Assembly (NCBI RefSeq): GCF_030403505.1
Contig: NZ_JAUEMJ010000001.1
Location: forward strand, 1,076,606 to 1,140,605
DNA: 64,000 nt
Direction of reading: 5' to 3'
Source of the DNA: Glycomyces tritici
GTDB lineage: Bacteria; Actinomycetota; Actinomycetes; Mycobacteriales; Micromonosporaceae
How positions within the stretch are numbered: the stretch's first letter is position 1; every line of letters starts with the position of its first letter. A model generated the notes under the pieces. That model worked only from the letters and a program-made list of their open reading frames with translations, was not told the origin of the DNA and searched no databases. Shown here in pieces: positions 41,218 through 50,097 of the stretch. The position numbers and the translations under genes were made by a program.

Positions 41218-41326
41218 CGTCCAAACGGGCCTGAAGCGCCCCTGCTCGTCACGGGAATGTCGCCAAAATGACAGGGTGGCGATCGCCACAAGATCGGTGT
41301 TCGAACGAGCGGCGGGGCCCGGCGTG

Positions 41327-41803
41327 CTAGGCGCGCAGCATCACGAACGCGGCGAAGAGGGTGATCGTGGCGGCGGCCATGAACATCCACGGCACGCCTT
41401 TGAAGCGCAGTGTCGCGAAGGCCATCATCGTCAGGAGCATGCCGATCACGCCGCAGGTGATGAACGCGGGCGTGAACCAGGCGGGGCTTTCACCGAAGAC
41501 GCGGAAGAGGCCCACGACCGCGGTCGCGACCCCGGCGAGCACGAGCACGAGCGCCCAGCTGGCGACGCCGGCGAGCCGGCGCAGGCGCACCGCGGGCTTC
41601 TCGGGGCGCAGCGGCGCGGGGTCCTTCGCAGCCGTGATGCCGCCCTGGATGCTGCCGAGCGCGGATTTCTCCACTTTCGGCACCGGGCTGCTCCCCCAGG
41701 CGTTCTCCGCGGCCGCGCCTTCGGGGGCCGTGCCCTGCTTTGGCGGACCGCTCGGCTTGCGGAGCGAGACGGAACGCAGCTTGAGCTTGCCGGCGGGACT
41801 CAT
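41327..41803 (-). CDS. three-TM membrane protein
   Basis: 158 residues. A hydrophilic, basic N-terminus (1-75) precedes three hydrophobic helices (WALVLVLAGVATAVVGLF, PAFITCGVIGMLLTMMAFATL and MFMAAATITLFAAFVML). No family is recognised. It occupies the place between cysM and murI where Mycobacterium tuberculosis has a rhomboid protease (Rv1337), but it shows no rhomboid Ser/His motif. A TAGCCT box seven bases before the ATG suggests a leaderless mRNA. Confidence 0.75.
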   Translation of the reverse strand: MSPAGKLKLRSVSLRKPSGPPKQGTAPEGAAAENAWGSSPVPKVEKSALGSIQGGITAAKDPAPLRPEKPAVRLRRLAGVASWALVLVLAGVATAVVGLFRVFGESPAWFTPAFITCGVIGMLLTMMAFATLRFKGVPWMFMAAATITLFAAFVMLRA

Positions 41804-41810
41804 ACGGCCC

Positions 41811-41816
41811 AGGCTA
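41811..41816 (-). promoter_or_regulatory. -10 box, leaderless promoter for gene 41327-41803
   Basis: TAGCCT on the minus strand lies seven bases before the ATG at 41803. Confidence 0.4.
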
Positions 41817-41995
41817 GCAAAGCCACTGAGGACGACTCAGGATCGCACCGCAGCGGTGCGGCGCAGACCTCGCGGAACGAAAGGCCGGGCAAGCGGGCCG
41901 GGCCCGCGCGATGTCGTACCCCCGCGGGACCCTTGTACTCGGGGCGTTCGCGCCCGACACACCCGACCCCGGGGTCCGGACCAGCGCAAACGAAA

Positions 41996-42024
41996 GCCGG
42001 GCCGCGCATCCGCGCGGGCCCGGC
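41996..42024 (-). terminator. terminator of the mec-cysO-cysM cluster
   Basis: A stem of GCCGGGCC with GGCCCGGC plus an inner 4-bp GCGC pair, with one bulged base, is followed on the minus strand by TTTCGTTT. It lies 20 bases past the cysM stop. Confidence 0.65.
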
Positions 42025-42043
42025 CCTCCAGCACTCTGCCTCG

Positions 42044-43012
<969 letters not shown>

Positions 43013-43291
43013 CTACATGCCGCCCGCGACGGCGGGGAGGATGGTGACCTGGTCGCCGTCGGCGAGCGGGGCGTCGAGGCCGCCGATGAACCGCACGTCC
43101 TCGTCGTTGATGTAGACGTTCACGAAGCGGTGCAGGGTGCCCTCGTCGGTCACGATGCGGCCCTTGAGGCCGGCGTGCTGGGAGTCGAGGCTGTCGAACA
43201 GCTTCGCCAGGGTGTCGCCTTCGCCGGAGACGAGCTTCTGGCCGCCGGTGTGGGTGCGGAGGATGGTGGGAACGCGGACTTCAACGGACAT
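43013..43291 (-). CDS. cysO: CysO-type sulfur carrier protein (MoaD/ThiS family)
   Basis: 92 residues with a ubiquitin-like MoaD/ThiS fold. It carries sulfur as a C-terminal glycine thiocarboxylate for CysM. Conserved parts are VPTILRTHTGG, LHRFVNVYINDEDVRF and GDQVTILPAVAGG. The protein ends in Gly-Gly-Met, not Gly-Gly: one extra methionine follows the di-glycine and must be removed before thiocarboxylation. The neighbouring Mec protease is the obvious candidate. The ATG at 43291 has AAGGAAAA upstream. Confidence 0.92.
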   Translation of the reverse strand: MSVEVRVPTILRTHTGGQKLVSGEGDTLAKLFDSLDSQHAGLKGRIVTDEGTLHRFVNVYINDEDVRFIGGLDAPLADGDQVTILPAVAGGM

Positions 43292-43395
43292 GATGGATTT
43301 TCCTTCGATTCTCTGAACAGCCCGGCAGGGGCCGTCGATGTGTCTGACGCGCAGCGGGTACTGCATGACGAACGCCGGTCGAGCCCGGCGGGAAC

Positions 43396-43878
43396 TCAGG
43401 AACAGTCGTAGACCGTCGAGTCGGGGGTGTGGGCGAACTTGTAGCTCTGCACCGCCTCGGGCGCACCGGTGACCTCGATGGGCTCCTCGGTGATCACCTC
43501 GTCGGCGATGCGGAACGAGCGGACCTCGGCGATGTCCGGGTCCTTCGTCGTCACCAGCACGTAGTGCGCGCCCGGCAGGCCCAGCTGCGAGGCGATCCCC
43601 GCGTCTGAGCGCGAAGGGTAGGCCTCGGTGTGGGTGTGGGAGTGGTAGGCCACGACGACTTCCTCGTCGTTGTCCCACATCTGGTCGTAGACCTGCTTCC
43701 ACTCTTCCGAGTCGAACTCGTAGAAGGTGGCGGAGCGGGCAGCGTTGATCATCGGGATGTGCCTCTTCGGCGCTCCCGTGCCCTCGGGGCCCGCGATGAG
43801 ACCGCACGCCTCGTCGGGGTGGTCAGCCCGGGCGTGCGCGACCATCGCCTCGACCAGTTCATGCGCGATCCGCAACAC
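43396..43878 (-). CDS. Mec (M67, JAMM) metallopeptidase
   Basis: 160 residues of the Mov34/MPN/PAD-1 family. In Mycobacterium tuberculosis, Mec hydrolyses the CysO-cysteine adduct to release cysteine. The zinc-binding JAMM motif is HSHTHTEAYPSRSD (H-x-H-x7-S-x2-D) and the upstream Glu is in HPDEACGLIAG. GTG 43878 gives the conserved VLRIAHELVEAMVAHA start. It is the first gene of mec-cysO-cysM and diverges from pncB. It may also trim the extra CysO methionine. Confidence 0.92.
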   Translation of the reverse strand: MLRIAHELVEAMVAHARADHPDEACGLIAGPEGTGAPKRHIPMINAARSATFYEFDSEEWKQVYDQMWDNDEEVVVAYHSHTHTEAYPSRSDAGIASQLGLPGAHYVLVTTKDPDIAEVRSFRIADEVITEEPIEVTGAPEAVQSYKFAHTPDSTVYDCS

Positions 43879-44022
43879 GCAAGCAAGCGTACACGCGGCG
43901 CGACGGGGCCAGAAGCCCTCGCTCAGAGCGTGAGACAAGGCCCTCCACCTGCAATGGGAGGGAATAAACGGACGGGTGTGAACACCGCTCGCTCACGGGG
44001 CCCGCGCGTTCCACAGGTGCAT

Positions 44023-44028
44023 TACGCT
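44023..44028 (+). promoter_or_regulatory. -10 box, leaderless promoter for pncB
   Basis: TACGCT lies seven bases before the ATG at 44036 with no ribosome binding site. Confidence 0.45.
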
Positions 44029-44035
44029 CACCACT

Positions 44036-45331
44036 ATGTCCGTCACGCTGCCGCGCACGCCCCTGTACACCGACCACTACGAGTACACGATGCTCGAAGC
44101 GGCCCTCCGCGACGGCACCGCCGAGACGCCGTGCGTCTTCGAGGTCTTCGGCCGCCGCCTGCCCACCGGCCGCCGCTACGGCGTCGTCGCCGGCATCGGC
44201 CGCCTCTCCGAGGCCATCGAGCGCTTCCGCTTCGAGGACAGCGACCTCGAGGACCTCACTTCGCGCGGGGTCGTCAAGCAGTCCACGGCCGAGTGGCTCG
44301 CCGACTACCGCTTCAAGGGCGACATCGACATCTACGCCGAGGGCGAGCTGTACTTCCCCGGCTCCCCCATCGTCACCCTCACCGGGACGTTCGCCGAGTG
44401 CGTGCTCCTGGAGACGCTGACCCTCTCGATCCTCAACCACGACAGCGCGATCGCCAGCGCCGCCGCCCGCATGGTCACGGCCGCGCGCGGCCGGCCGATC
44501 CTGGAGATGGGTTCGCGGCGCACGCATGAGGCGGCGGCGATCGCGGCGTCGCGCGCGGCGTACCTGGCCGGGTTCGTGGCGACGTCGAACCTGGAGGCCG
44601 GGCGGCGGTACGACGTGCCGACCTCGGGTACCAGCGCGCACGCGTTCACGCTGCTGCACAAGTCCGAGGTCGAGGCGTTCCAGGCGCAGATCGACGCGTT
44701 CGGCACTGACACGACGCTGCTGGTGGACACGTACGACATCACGCAGGGCATCCGCAACGCGATCGCGGTGGCGGGGCCGCGCCTGCGCGCGATCCGCATC
44801 GACTCGGGCGACCTCGATGTGATGGCCACCGGCGCAAGGGAGCTCCTGGACGAACTGGGAGCGCATGACACGAAGATCGTGGTCTCCGGTGACTTGGACG
44901 AGTTCTCGATCGCGGCGCTGGCGGCGGCCCCTGTGGACATCTACGGGGCGGGCACGGCGGTCGTGGTCGGGTCGGGCGCGCCCACGGCACAGCTGGTCTA
45001 CAAACTGGTCGAAGTGGAGGGTCGCCCGGTTGCGAAGCGCTCGGAGCACAAGGGCACCAATGGAGGTCGCAAAGTCGCGGTGCGCCGGCACAAGCCGACG
45101 GGCACGGCGACGGAGGAAGTGATCGTCTCCCAGGGAGTGCCGGAGTCGATGCCGGGCGACAAGCTGCTGCAGACGCCGCTGTTCCGCCAAGGCGAACTCG
45201 TGCAGCAGTCGTCGCTTGAGGAGTCGCGCGAACTGCTGCGCCAGCGGCTCATCTCGATCCCTTGGGAGGGGCTGAAACTCTCCCCCGGCGATCCGGCGAT
45301 TCCGGTGGTCCAGCTGCATGGGGGCGAATAG
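44036..45331 (+). CDS. pncB: nicotinate phosphoribosyltransferase
   Basis: 431 residues. PncB makes nicotinate mononucleotide from nicotinate and PRPP in NAD salvage. Recognisable parts are TDHYEYTMLEAALRDGTAETPCVFEVFGRRLP, EMGSRRTHEAAA, GTSAHAFTLLH, LLVDTYDITQGIRNA and the phosphate-binding IRIDSGDL with VSGDLDEF. The length fits. It diverges from mec, matching the pncB1-mec order in Mycobacterium tuberculosis. Confidence 0.94.
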   Translation: MSVTLPRTPLYTDHYEYTMLEAALRDGTAETPCVFEVFGRRLPTGRRYGVVAGIGRLSEAIERFRFEDSDLEDLTSRGVVKQSTAEWLADYRFKGDIDIYAEGELYFPGSPIVTLTGTFAECVLLETLTLSILNHDSAIASAAARMVTAARGRPILEMGSRRTHEAAAIAASRAAYLAGFVATSNLEAGRRYDVPTSGTSAHAFTLLHKSEVEAFQAQIDAFGTDTTLLVDTYDITQGIRNAIAVAGPRLRAIRIDSGDLDVMATGARELLDELGAHDTKIVVSGDLDEFSIAALAAAPVDIYGAGTAVVVGSGAPTAQLVYKLVEVEGRPVAKRSEHKGTNGGRKVAVRRHKPTGTATEEVIVSQGVPESMPGDKLLQTPLFRQGELVQQSSLEESRELLRQRLISIPWEGLKLSPGDPAIPVVQLHGGE

Positions 45332-45430
45332 CGGCGGCGCTTTCGGGATACGATCGACGCGCCCCTGTCCGCGTTCCCACCCCCTGTGCCTTCGTAGTAC
45401 CTGCGATCCTCCCCGAAAGGAACCGCCCCA

Positions 45431-46207
45431 ATGGTGTTCAGCAAGCTCAAGGCCATTCTCGGTAGTGGCATCCAAGTCGACACGCTCCTGCACGAGAAGC
45501 ACGTCGTCCCCGGCGGCGTGATCAAGGGCGAGGTGCGGATCTCCGGTGCCGAGGTGGACGCCGCGGTGGAGAGCGTCGAGATCGAGTTCACCGCTCTGGT
45601 CGAGGACGACAGCAAGGGCGAGGACGCGGCCGGCGTCGTGCACGACTACTTCCGGGCGGAGATCTCGGGCAAGTTCGACCTCGCGAAAGGCACTGCCCAC
45701 CCGATCGCGTTCGAGGTGCAGGTGCCTTGGGAGACGCCGTTCAACAATGTCGCCGAGCGCCCGCTCGTGGGCGGCATGAAGCTGGGCGTGTCGACGCACC
45801 TGTCGCTGGACCAGGCCCTGGACAAGGGCGACCTGGACTGGCTGACGGTGGAGGCGCTGCCGGTGCACCGGGCGGTCTGGGAGGCGCTGGAGGCCTTGGG
45901 CTTCGCGTTCCAGGAGACGGACCTCGAGCTGGGCACGATCCAGGGCGCGACGGTGCCGTTCTACCAGGAGGTCGAGTTCTGGGCGACCGAGGGCGAGTTC
46001 CACGGCCGGGTGCGCGAGCTGGAGGTCGTGTTCGTGGCCGGCGAGGCGAACACCGATGTGGTGTTCGCTGCGGACAACTCGGCGGAGCTGCTGGCTCCGG
46101 ACCTGAACTCGACGATCCGGTTCTCGCTGCCGACGGCCGAGCCGGGCGATGTGACGGAGACCGTGAAGGCGCAGCTGACGCAGCTGCTGGCCCAGAAGGG
46201 CGCATAA
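45431..46207 (+). CDS. Spo0M-family protein
   Basis: 258 residues of the arrestin-like Spo0M family. The N-terminal half is VFSKLKAILGSGIQVDTLLHEKHVVPGG with VEIEFTALVEDD, and PIAFEVQVPWETPFN marks the second beta sandwich. The C-terminus is an acidic helical domain (WEALEALGFAFQETDLE). In Bacillus, Spo0M affects sporulation and cytoskeletal function; the actinomycete role is not known. The ATG has AAAGGA upstream. A strong terminator follows. Confidence 0.9.
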   Translation: MVFSKLKAILGSGIQVDTLLHEKHVVPGGVIKGEVRISGAEVDAAVESVEIEFTALVEDDSKGEDAAGVVHDYFRAEISGKFDLAKGTAHPIAFEVQVPWETPFNNVAERPLVGGMKLGVSTHLSLDQALDKGDLDWLTVEALPVHRAVWEALEALGFAFQETDLELGTIQGATVPFYQEVEFWATEGEFHGRVRELEVVFVAGEANTDVVFAADNSAELLAPDLNSTIRFSLPTAEPGDVTETVKAQLTQLLAQKGA

Positions 46208-46228
46208 GCGCAGCTAGAAGAGCCAAGG

Positions 46229-46258
46229 GGCGGTCCCGCGAGCAATCGCGGGGCCGCC
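46229..46258 (+). terminator. terminator after the Spo0M-like gene
   Basis: A 12-bp stem with one T-G pair (46229-46240 with 46247-46258) and a 6-nt loop, followed by TTCTCG. Confidence 0.65.
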
Positions 46259-46293
46259 TTCTCGCGTGCCGGCGGAAAACTTAGGGAGCGGAC

Positions 46294-46334
46294 TTGCGCA
46301 TGTTCTACGTATACGTATAGTATCTACGTATACG
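46294..46334 (+). promoter_or_regulatory. promoter with tandem operator repeats upstream of the EXLDI gene
   Basis: A -35 TTGCGC (46294-46299), a 16-bp spacer and a -10 TATAGT (46316-46321) form a good promoter in otherwise GC-rich DNA. CTACGTATACG occurs twice as a direct repeat (46305-46315 and 46324-46334), 19 bp apart. One copy fills the spacer and the other covers the likely transcription start. The first also makes the perfect palindrome TACGTATACGTA (46306-46317). This is a classic layout for repression by a dimeric or tetrameric binder. Confidence 0.7.
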
Positions 46335-46369
46335 AAGGACAGCCCCTGGAAGGAGGTTAAGATGCCGTC

Positions 46370-46888
46370 ATGCCCAACAAGACGATCTACGTCGCCGACA
46401 AGGACCTGCCGCTCTACACCCGAGCGCAGGAACTCGCGGGAGGCAACCTCTCCAAGGCGATCTCGACGGCGCTCAAGCGCTACGTCGACGCCGAGGAGGG
46501 CCGCCTCGAGGGCTACGAGGAGATCACCGTCCCCGTCGGCCCGGGCACCGGCCGCAAGCGCCAGCGCCAGCGGTTCACCGGCGTCAAGCTCGGCGAGTGG
46601 GTCCGCTCGGACAGCAACAAGGCCGAGATCTACCGGGTCTACCGCTCGCGCTCGGGCAAGTTCGTGATCCACACCGAGAAGACGCCCGACTTCGTGCACG
46701 AGACGAGCGAGACGGGCTGGCGCAAGCTCCTCGGCTTCGGCGAGCAGAGCTTCGCCATGAACTACGGGGACGCCACCCTCGAAGTGGTCGAGACCCTCGA
46801 GGACCTCAAGGCGAAGATCCCGGCCGAGCTGTACCAGATGGTCGCCGCGACGGCCGAGGCCCCGCCGGTGCAGGACCTCGACATCTGA
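46370..46888 (+). CDS. EXLDI family protein, ribbon-helix-helix-like
   Basis: 172 residues of the EXLDI family, named for its C-terminal motif. Here the end reads QDLDI, with Gln in the Glu place. The N-terminal 45 residues fit a ribbon-helix-helix DNA-binding fold: strand NKTIYVA, helix DLPLYTRAQEL, then NLSKAISTALKRYVDAEE. The middle is beta-rich (EIYRVYRSRSGKFVIHTEK). I infer a transcriptional repressor that binds the repeats just upstream and may control itself and the downstream ABC exporter. AAGGAGG lies 13 bases before the ATG, a rather long spacing. Confidence 0.82.
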   Translation: MPNKTIYVADKDLPLYTRAQELAGGNLSKAISTALKRYVDAEEGRLEGYEEITVPVGPGTGRKRQRQRFTGVKLGEWVRSDSNKAEIYRVYRSRSGKFVIHTEKTPDFVHETSETGWRKLLGFGEQSFAMNYGDATLEVVETLEDLKAKIPAELYQMVAATAEAPPVQDLDI

Positions 46889-47180
46889 GCCGCCTCGACC
46901 GCTAGAGCGCCTCGCGCCCAAGCAAGTCGAGTTGACCGGACGTCCCGAACGCGCCGACCCGCTCCAGCGAGCCGAGCCCACTGACATCCGCGGCCCCGGG
47001 CGCATCCCGGTGGCCGCCCGCACCCGCAGACCGCTGACCGACCCGGGGCGGAGCCCTGTCCACCGACAGTCCACATTGCACGGTCGTCGTGCCTGAACAT
47101 CGAGGTGAAACCGTGTTCGACCTTGGAATGGTGCTCACGCTCTTCCCGCCGCCGCGCCCCCTGTCGCCGGACCTGTCGCC

Positions 47181-47209
47181 ATGTCAGGTCGATGTCAGCG
47201 CCGTGTCAG
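47181..47209 (+). promoter_or_regulatory. three 7-bp direct repeats at 11-bp spacing before drrA (SARP-like site)
   Basis: ATGTCAG (47181), ATGTCAG (47192) and GTGTCAG (47203) are spaced exactly 11 bp, one helical turn, with 4-bp gaps. A TACTCA -10-like hexamer follows 15 bases after the third copy, so that copy overlaps the -35 position. This layout is that of binding sites for SARP-type activators. The remainder of the 418-base gap (46889-47306) holds no gene I can support. Confidence 0.5.
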
Positions 47210-47306
47210 CAGCCCCGGCCAAAGTACTCACATGCCCGGCGAGGGAAACCGAACCGGCCGATCCTCCCAACGACGCAGACCACGAAGACCCCCGAAAGCA
47301 GGAATC

Positions 47307-48263
47307 ATGACCACCAAGCCGATCGCGATCGAAGCCCGCAACCTCACCAAGTCCTACGGCGAGAAGTCCGTCCTCGGCGGCGTCGACATCTCCGTCCCCG
47401 AAGGCACCATCTTCTCCCTGCTCGGCCCCAACGGCGCCGGCAAGACGACGACGGTCAACATCCTCACGACCCTGATCCCCGCCAGCGGCGGCGACGCGTT
47501 CATCCACGGCAACCACGTCGTGGGCGACGCCGACGCGGTGCGCGGCAGCATCGGCGTCACCGGCCAGTTCGCGGCCGTCGACGGCCTGCTCACCGGCCGC
47601 GAGAACCTCCACCTCATGGGGCGCCTGCACCACCTGGGCAAGGCGGAGACCAAGCGCCGCACCGAGGACCTGCTGGAGCGGTTCGACCTCGTCGAGGCGG
47701 CGAAGCGCGCCCCGGCCACCTACTCGGGCGGCATGAAGCGCCGCCTCGACATCGCGATGTGCCTCATGGGCGACCCGAAGGTGATCTTCCTGGACGAGCC
47801 GACCACCGGCCTCGACCCGGCCGGGCGCCGCGTCGTCTGGTCGATCATCCGCGATCTCGTCAAGGGCGGCACCACGATCTTCCTGACCACGCAATACCTG
47901 GAGGAGGCCGACGAGCTGGCCGACAGGATCGCGGTCCTCGACGGCGGCAAGATCGTCGCCGAGGGCACGCCCGAGGAGCTCAAGCGGCTCGTCCCCGGCG
48001 GCCACGTCAAGCTCCGCCTCCACCGCGGCGAGCAGGTCGCGAAGGCCGTGCAGATCCTCTCCGCCACCGTCTCGGACACCGACTCGCTCGGCGTCCAGGT
48101 CGCCTCTGACGGCTCGGTCGACTCGCTGCGCAAGATCCTCGACACGATCGACCGCGAGGGCATCGAGGTCGACGAGCTCACGGTGCACACGCCGGACCTC
48201 GACGACGTCTTCCTGACCCTCACCGGCCACACCACGAACCTCGAAGCCGCGGCCTCCGCGTAA
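47307..48263 (+). CDS. ABC transporter ATP-binding protein (DrrA-like)
   Basis: 318 residues of the daunorubicin-resistance DrrA subfamily. Walker A is LLGPNGAGKTTTVN, the Q-loop region VTGQFAAVDGLLTGRENL is typical of this subfamily, the signature is YSGGMKRRLDIAM, and Walker B is VIFLDEPTTGLDP, with H-loop ending LTTQYLEEA. A C-terminal regulatory domain follows (VDELTVHTPDLDDVFLTLTG). It energises the adjacent permease, probably for drug or lipid export. The start is ATG 47307. Confidence 0.93.
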   Translation: MTTKPIAIEARNLTKSYGEKSVLGGVDISVPEGTIFSLLGPNGAGKTTTVNILTTLIPASGGDAFIHGNHVVGDADAVRGSIGVTGQFAAVDGLLTGRENLHLMGRLHHLGKAETKRRTEDLLERFDLVEAAKRAPATYSGGMKRRLDIAMCLMGDPKVIFLDEPTTGLDPAGRRVVWSIIRDLVKGGTTIFLTTQYLEEADELADRIAVLDGGKIVAEGTPEELKRLVPGGHVKLRLHRGEQVAKAVQILSATVSDTDSLGVQVASDGSVDSLRKILDTIDREGIEVDELTVHTPDLDDVFLTLTGHTTNLEAAASA

Positions 48264-48308
48264 CCCGCCCCCCTGAACCTTTCCGCTACGCCCACAAGGA
48301 GAACTCCG

Positions 48309-49094
48309 ATGAGCACCCTCGCCTACACCGTTTCCGACACCTCCACGATGCTGCGCCGCCAGCTCAAGCACATGCTCCGCTACCCGTCCCTGACGATCAT
48401 GCTCGTCGGCATGCCGGTGGTCTTCCTCCTCCTGTTCGTCTACGTCTTCGGCGGGACGATCGGCGACGGACTCGGCGGCCCGACCGGCGGCCGCGAGGCG
48501 TACCTGACCTACCTGACGCCGGGCATGCTGCTGATGGCGATCGTCGCCGCCGTGCAGGGCACCGCGATCAGCGTCGCGATGGACATGACCGAAGGCATCA
48601 TCGACCGCTTCCGCACCATGTCGATCGCCCGGGTCTCCGTCCTCACCGGACATGTCATCGGCTCGATGATCCAGTCCTTCCTGTGCATGGCCGTGACGCT
48701 GGGCGTCGCCATCGCGATCGGCTTCCGCCCCGAGGCGGACGCCCTCGGCTACCTCGGGCTCGCCGGAGTCCTGGCCCTGATCTCCTTCGGCCTCACCTGG
48801 CTCACGGTGGGTCTGGGCATGGCCGCCAAGAGCGTCGAAGAAGCCTCGAACTCGCCGATGCCGCTGATGCTCCTGCCCTTCCTCGGGTCGGCCTTCGTGC
48901 CCACCGACTCGATGCCCACCGTGGTCCAGTACTTCGCCGAGTACCAGCCCTTCACCCCGTTCATCGAGGTCGTCCGCAGCCTCCTGTTCGCCAACGCGGT
49001 GGACGGCAAGGACCTGGTCCTGACGATCGCCTGGTCGCTGGCGTTCGCTCTGCTGGGCTACGTGATCGCGAAGAAGAAGTTCAACAAGCGCTAA
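48309..49094 (+). CDS. ABC-2 type permease (DrrB-like)
   Basis: 261 residues with six hydrophobic helices. DrrB-family features are RRQLKHMLRYPSLTIMLVGMPVVFLLLFVYVFG, YLTPGMLLMAIVAAVQGTAISVAMDMTEGIIDRFRTM and the conserved FLGSAFVPTDSMP and YQPFTPFIEVVRSLL near the end. It forms the exporter with the DrrA-like ATPase 45 bases upstream; AAGGAG precedes the ATG. The substrate is unknown. Confidence 0.92.
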   Translation: MSTLAYTVSDTSTMLRRQLKHMLRYPSLTIMLVGMPVVFLLLFVYVFGGTIGDGLGGPTGGREAYLTYLTPGMLLMAIVAAVQGTAISVAMDMTEGIIDRFRTMSIARVSVLTGHVIGSMIQSFLCMAVTLGVAIAIGFRPEADALGYLGLAGVLALISFGLTWLTVGLGMAAKSVEEASNSPMPLMLLPFLGSAFVPTDSMPTVVQYFAEYQPFTPFIEVVRSLLFANAVDGKDLVLTIAWSLAFALLGYVIAKKKFNKR

Positions 49095-49120
49095 GCGCCG
49101 CAAGCCGACTCCAACACCCG

Positions 49121-49151
49121 AGCCCGGCCCCGCACCTCGCGGGGCCGGGCT
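49121..49151 (+). terminator. terminator of the drrAB-like operon
   Basis: A perfect 13-bp GC stem (49121-49133 with 49139-49151) with a 5-nt loop lies 26 bases after the permease stop. No T-run follows. Confidence 0.6.
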
Positions 49152-49290
49152 GTCGCCATGCCCGTGCACCCCGGCGATGAGGCGCGCCCGCAATGCCGCG
49201 TGACGGCCGACACGGAGTCCCCCCGTCGCGATGAATCCGCGCCGGGACCCTCGTCTTCACGGGTGTAGCAACCGCACTTGGAGGACCCGC

Positions 49291-49521
49291 ATGACCGCGC
49301 CGCAGCCCAATGGCCCGCACTCGTACTTCCCCTCGATCGAGAAGAAGTACGGCCGCCCGATCGCCGACTGGCTCGCCGACATCGCCGCGAGCGATCTCGA
49401 CGGCCACAAGCCGCTCGTCGAATGGCTCAAGACCGAGCACGGCATGGGGCACGGCCACGCGAACGCCCTCGTGACCTACCAGCGCAACCCGGGCAAGTGG
49501 CCGGTCTACACCGGCGGGTGA
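49291..49521 (+). CDS. DUF4287 domain-containing protein
   Basis: 76 residues of the small soluble DUF4287 family: SYFPSIEKKYGRPIADWLADI, then HKPLVEWLKTEHGMGHGHANALV. Function unknown; some relatives are fused to DUF5655. The ATG at 49291 has GGAGG seven bases upstream. It converges on a P-loop kinase gene. Confidence 0.85.
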   Translation: MTAPQPNGPHSYFPSIEKKYGRPIADWLADIAASDLDGHKPLVEWLKTEHGMGHGHANALVTYQRNPGKWPVYTGG

Positions 49522-49534
49522 GGACGCCTCCGGC

Positions 49535-50014
49535 CTAGGACGACGGCCGGTCGAACAGGTCGAGTTCGGCCGGTGCCGGGGCCTCGAACAGGCGCAGCCA
49601 CTCCCGGAGCATCGCGGCGGTCAGCACCGGCGCACCCGGTTCCCGGTTCCGGACGGCGATGCGCCGCTCCAGTTCGGTCATCGGCACCGCGAGGTAGCGC
49701 AGTTCGACGCGCGCGCCCAGTTCACGGGCCCGAAGCCGCTTCTCGTCCCGCTCCGAACGCCCCCAGAAGCCGTTCTCCAGGATCACGCTGGTCCCGACGG
49801 CCAGCAGCCTCTGAGCTTGGTTCCATTGGCGCTGTTCAAGATCCGCGCGCGCCGCCTCATCGAACAGGTCGGCGCCCTCCGCCGCAAGCTGCTCATCGGG
49901 GCACAGGCGCACCGCGGGCAGCTCGCGTTCCAAGCGCCTGGCCAGCGTGGTCTTCCCGGCCCCGGGCAGGCCGCACATGAGCACCAGACTCGGACTTCGG
50001 TCGCTCACGATCAC
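49535..50014 (-). CDS. P-loop kinase (AAA/zeta-toxin-like ATPase)
   Basis: 159 residues with a small-kinase fold. Walker A is MCGLPGAGKTTLARRLE. LCPDEQL and ILENGFWGRSERD mark the rest of the kinase core, and a lid segment carries Arg residues (RRIAVRNREPG). Such proteins phosphorylate small molecules or act as antibiotic or polynucleotide kinases; the substrate is not clear. Two in-frame GTG codons at 50014 and 50008 compete. GAGGAG sits four bases from the first and ten from the second. Confidence 0.82.
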   Translation of the reverse strand: MIVSDRSPSLVLMCGLPGAGKTTLARRLERELPAVRLCPDEQLAAEGADLFDEAARADLEQRQWNQAQRLLAVGTSVILENGFWGRSERDEKRLRARELGARVELRYLAVPMTELERRIAVRNREPGAPVLTAAMLREWLRLFEAPAPAELDLFDRPSS

Positions 50015-50097
50015 CGCTCTCCTCGCATCCTCCGGCGATCATCGCAGGGTTCAGGGAGGTGGTGTCGCCTGGTGCGGGAGTGGTGTAGACCTTGGGC

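Noticed and set aside
41804..42043. Possible regulatory RNA upstream of the three-TM gene or at the cysM end
   Set aside because: The GC-rich inverted repeats are explained by the cysM terminator at 41996-42024. The remaining sequence shows no conserved structure that I can name.
47089..47310. Small open frame of 73 codons whose stop overlaps the DrrA-like start in ATGA
   Set aside because: Its start has no ribosome binding site, its composition is Pro-rich without a recognisable fold, and it spans the SARP-like repeat array. The overlap with the next start is probably chance.
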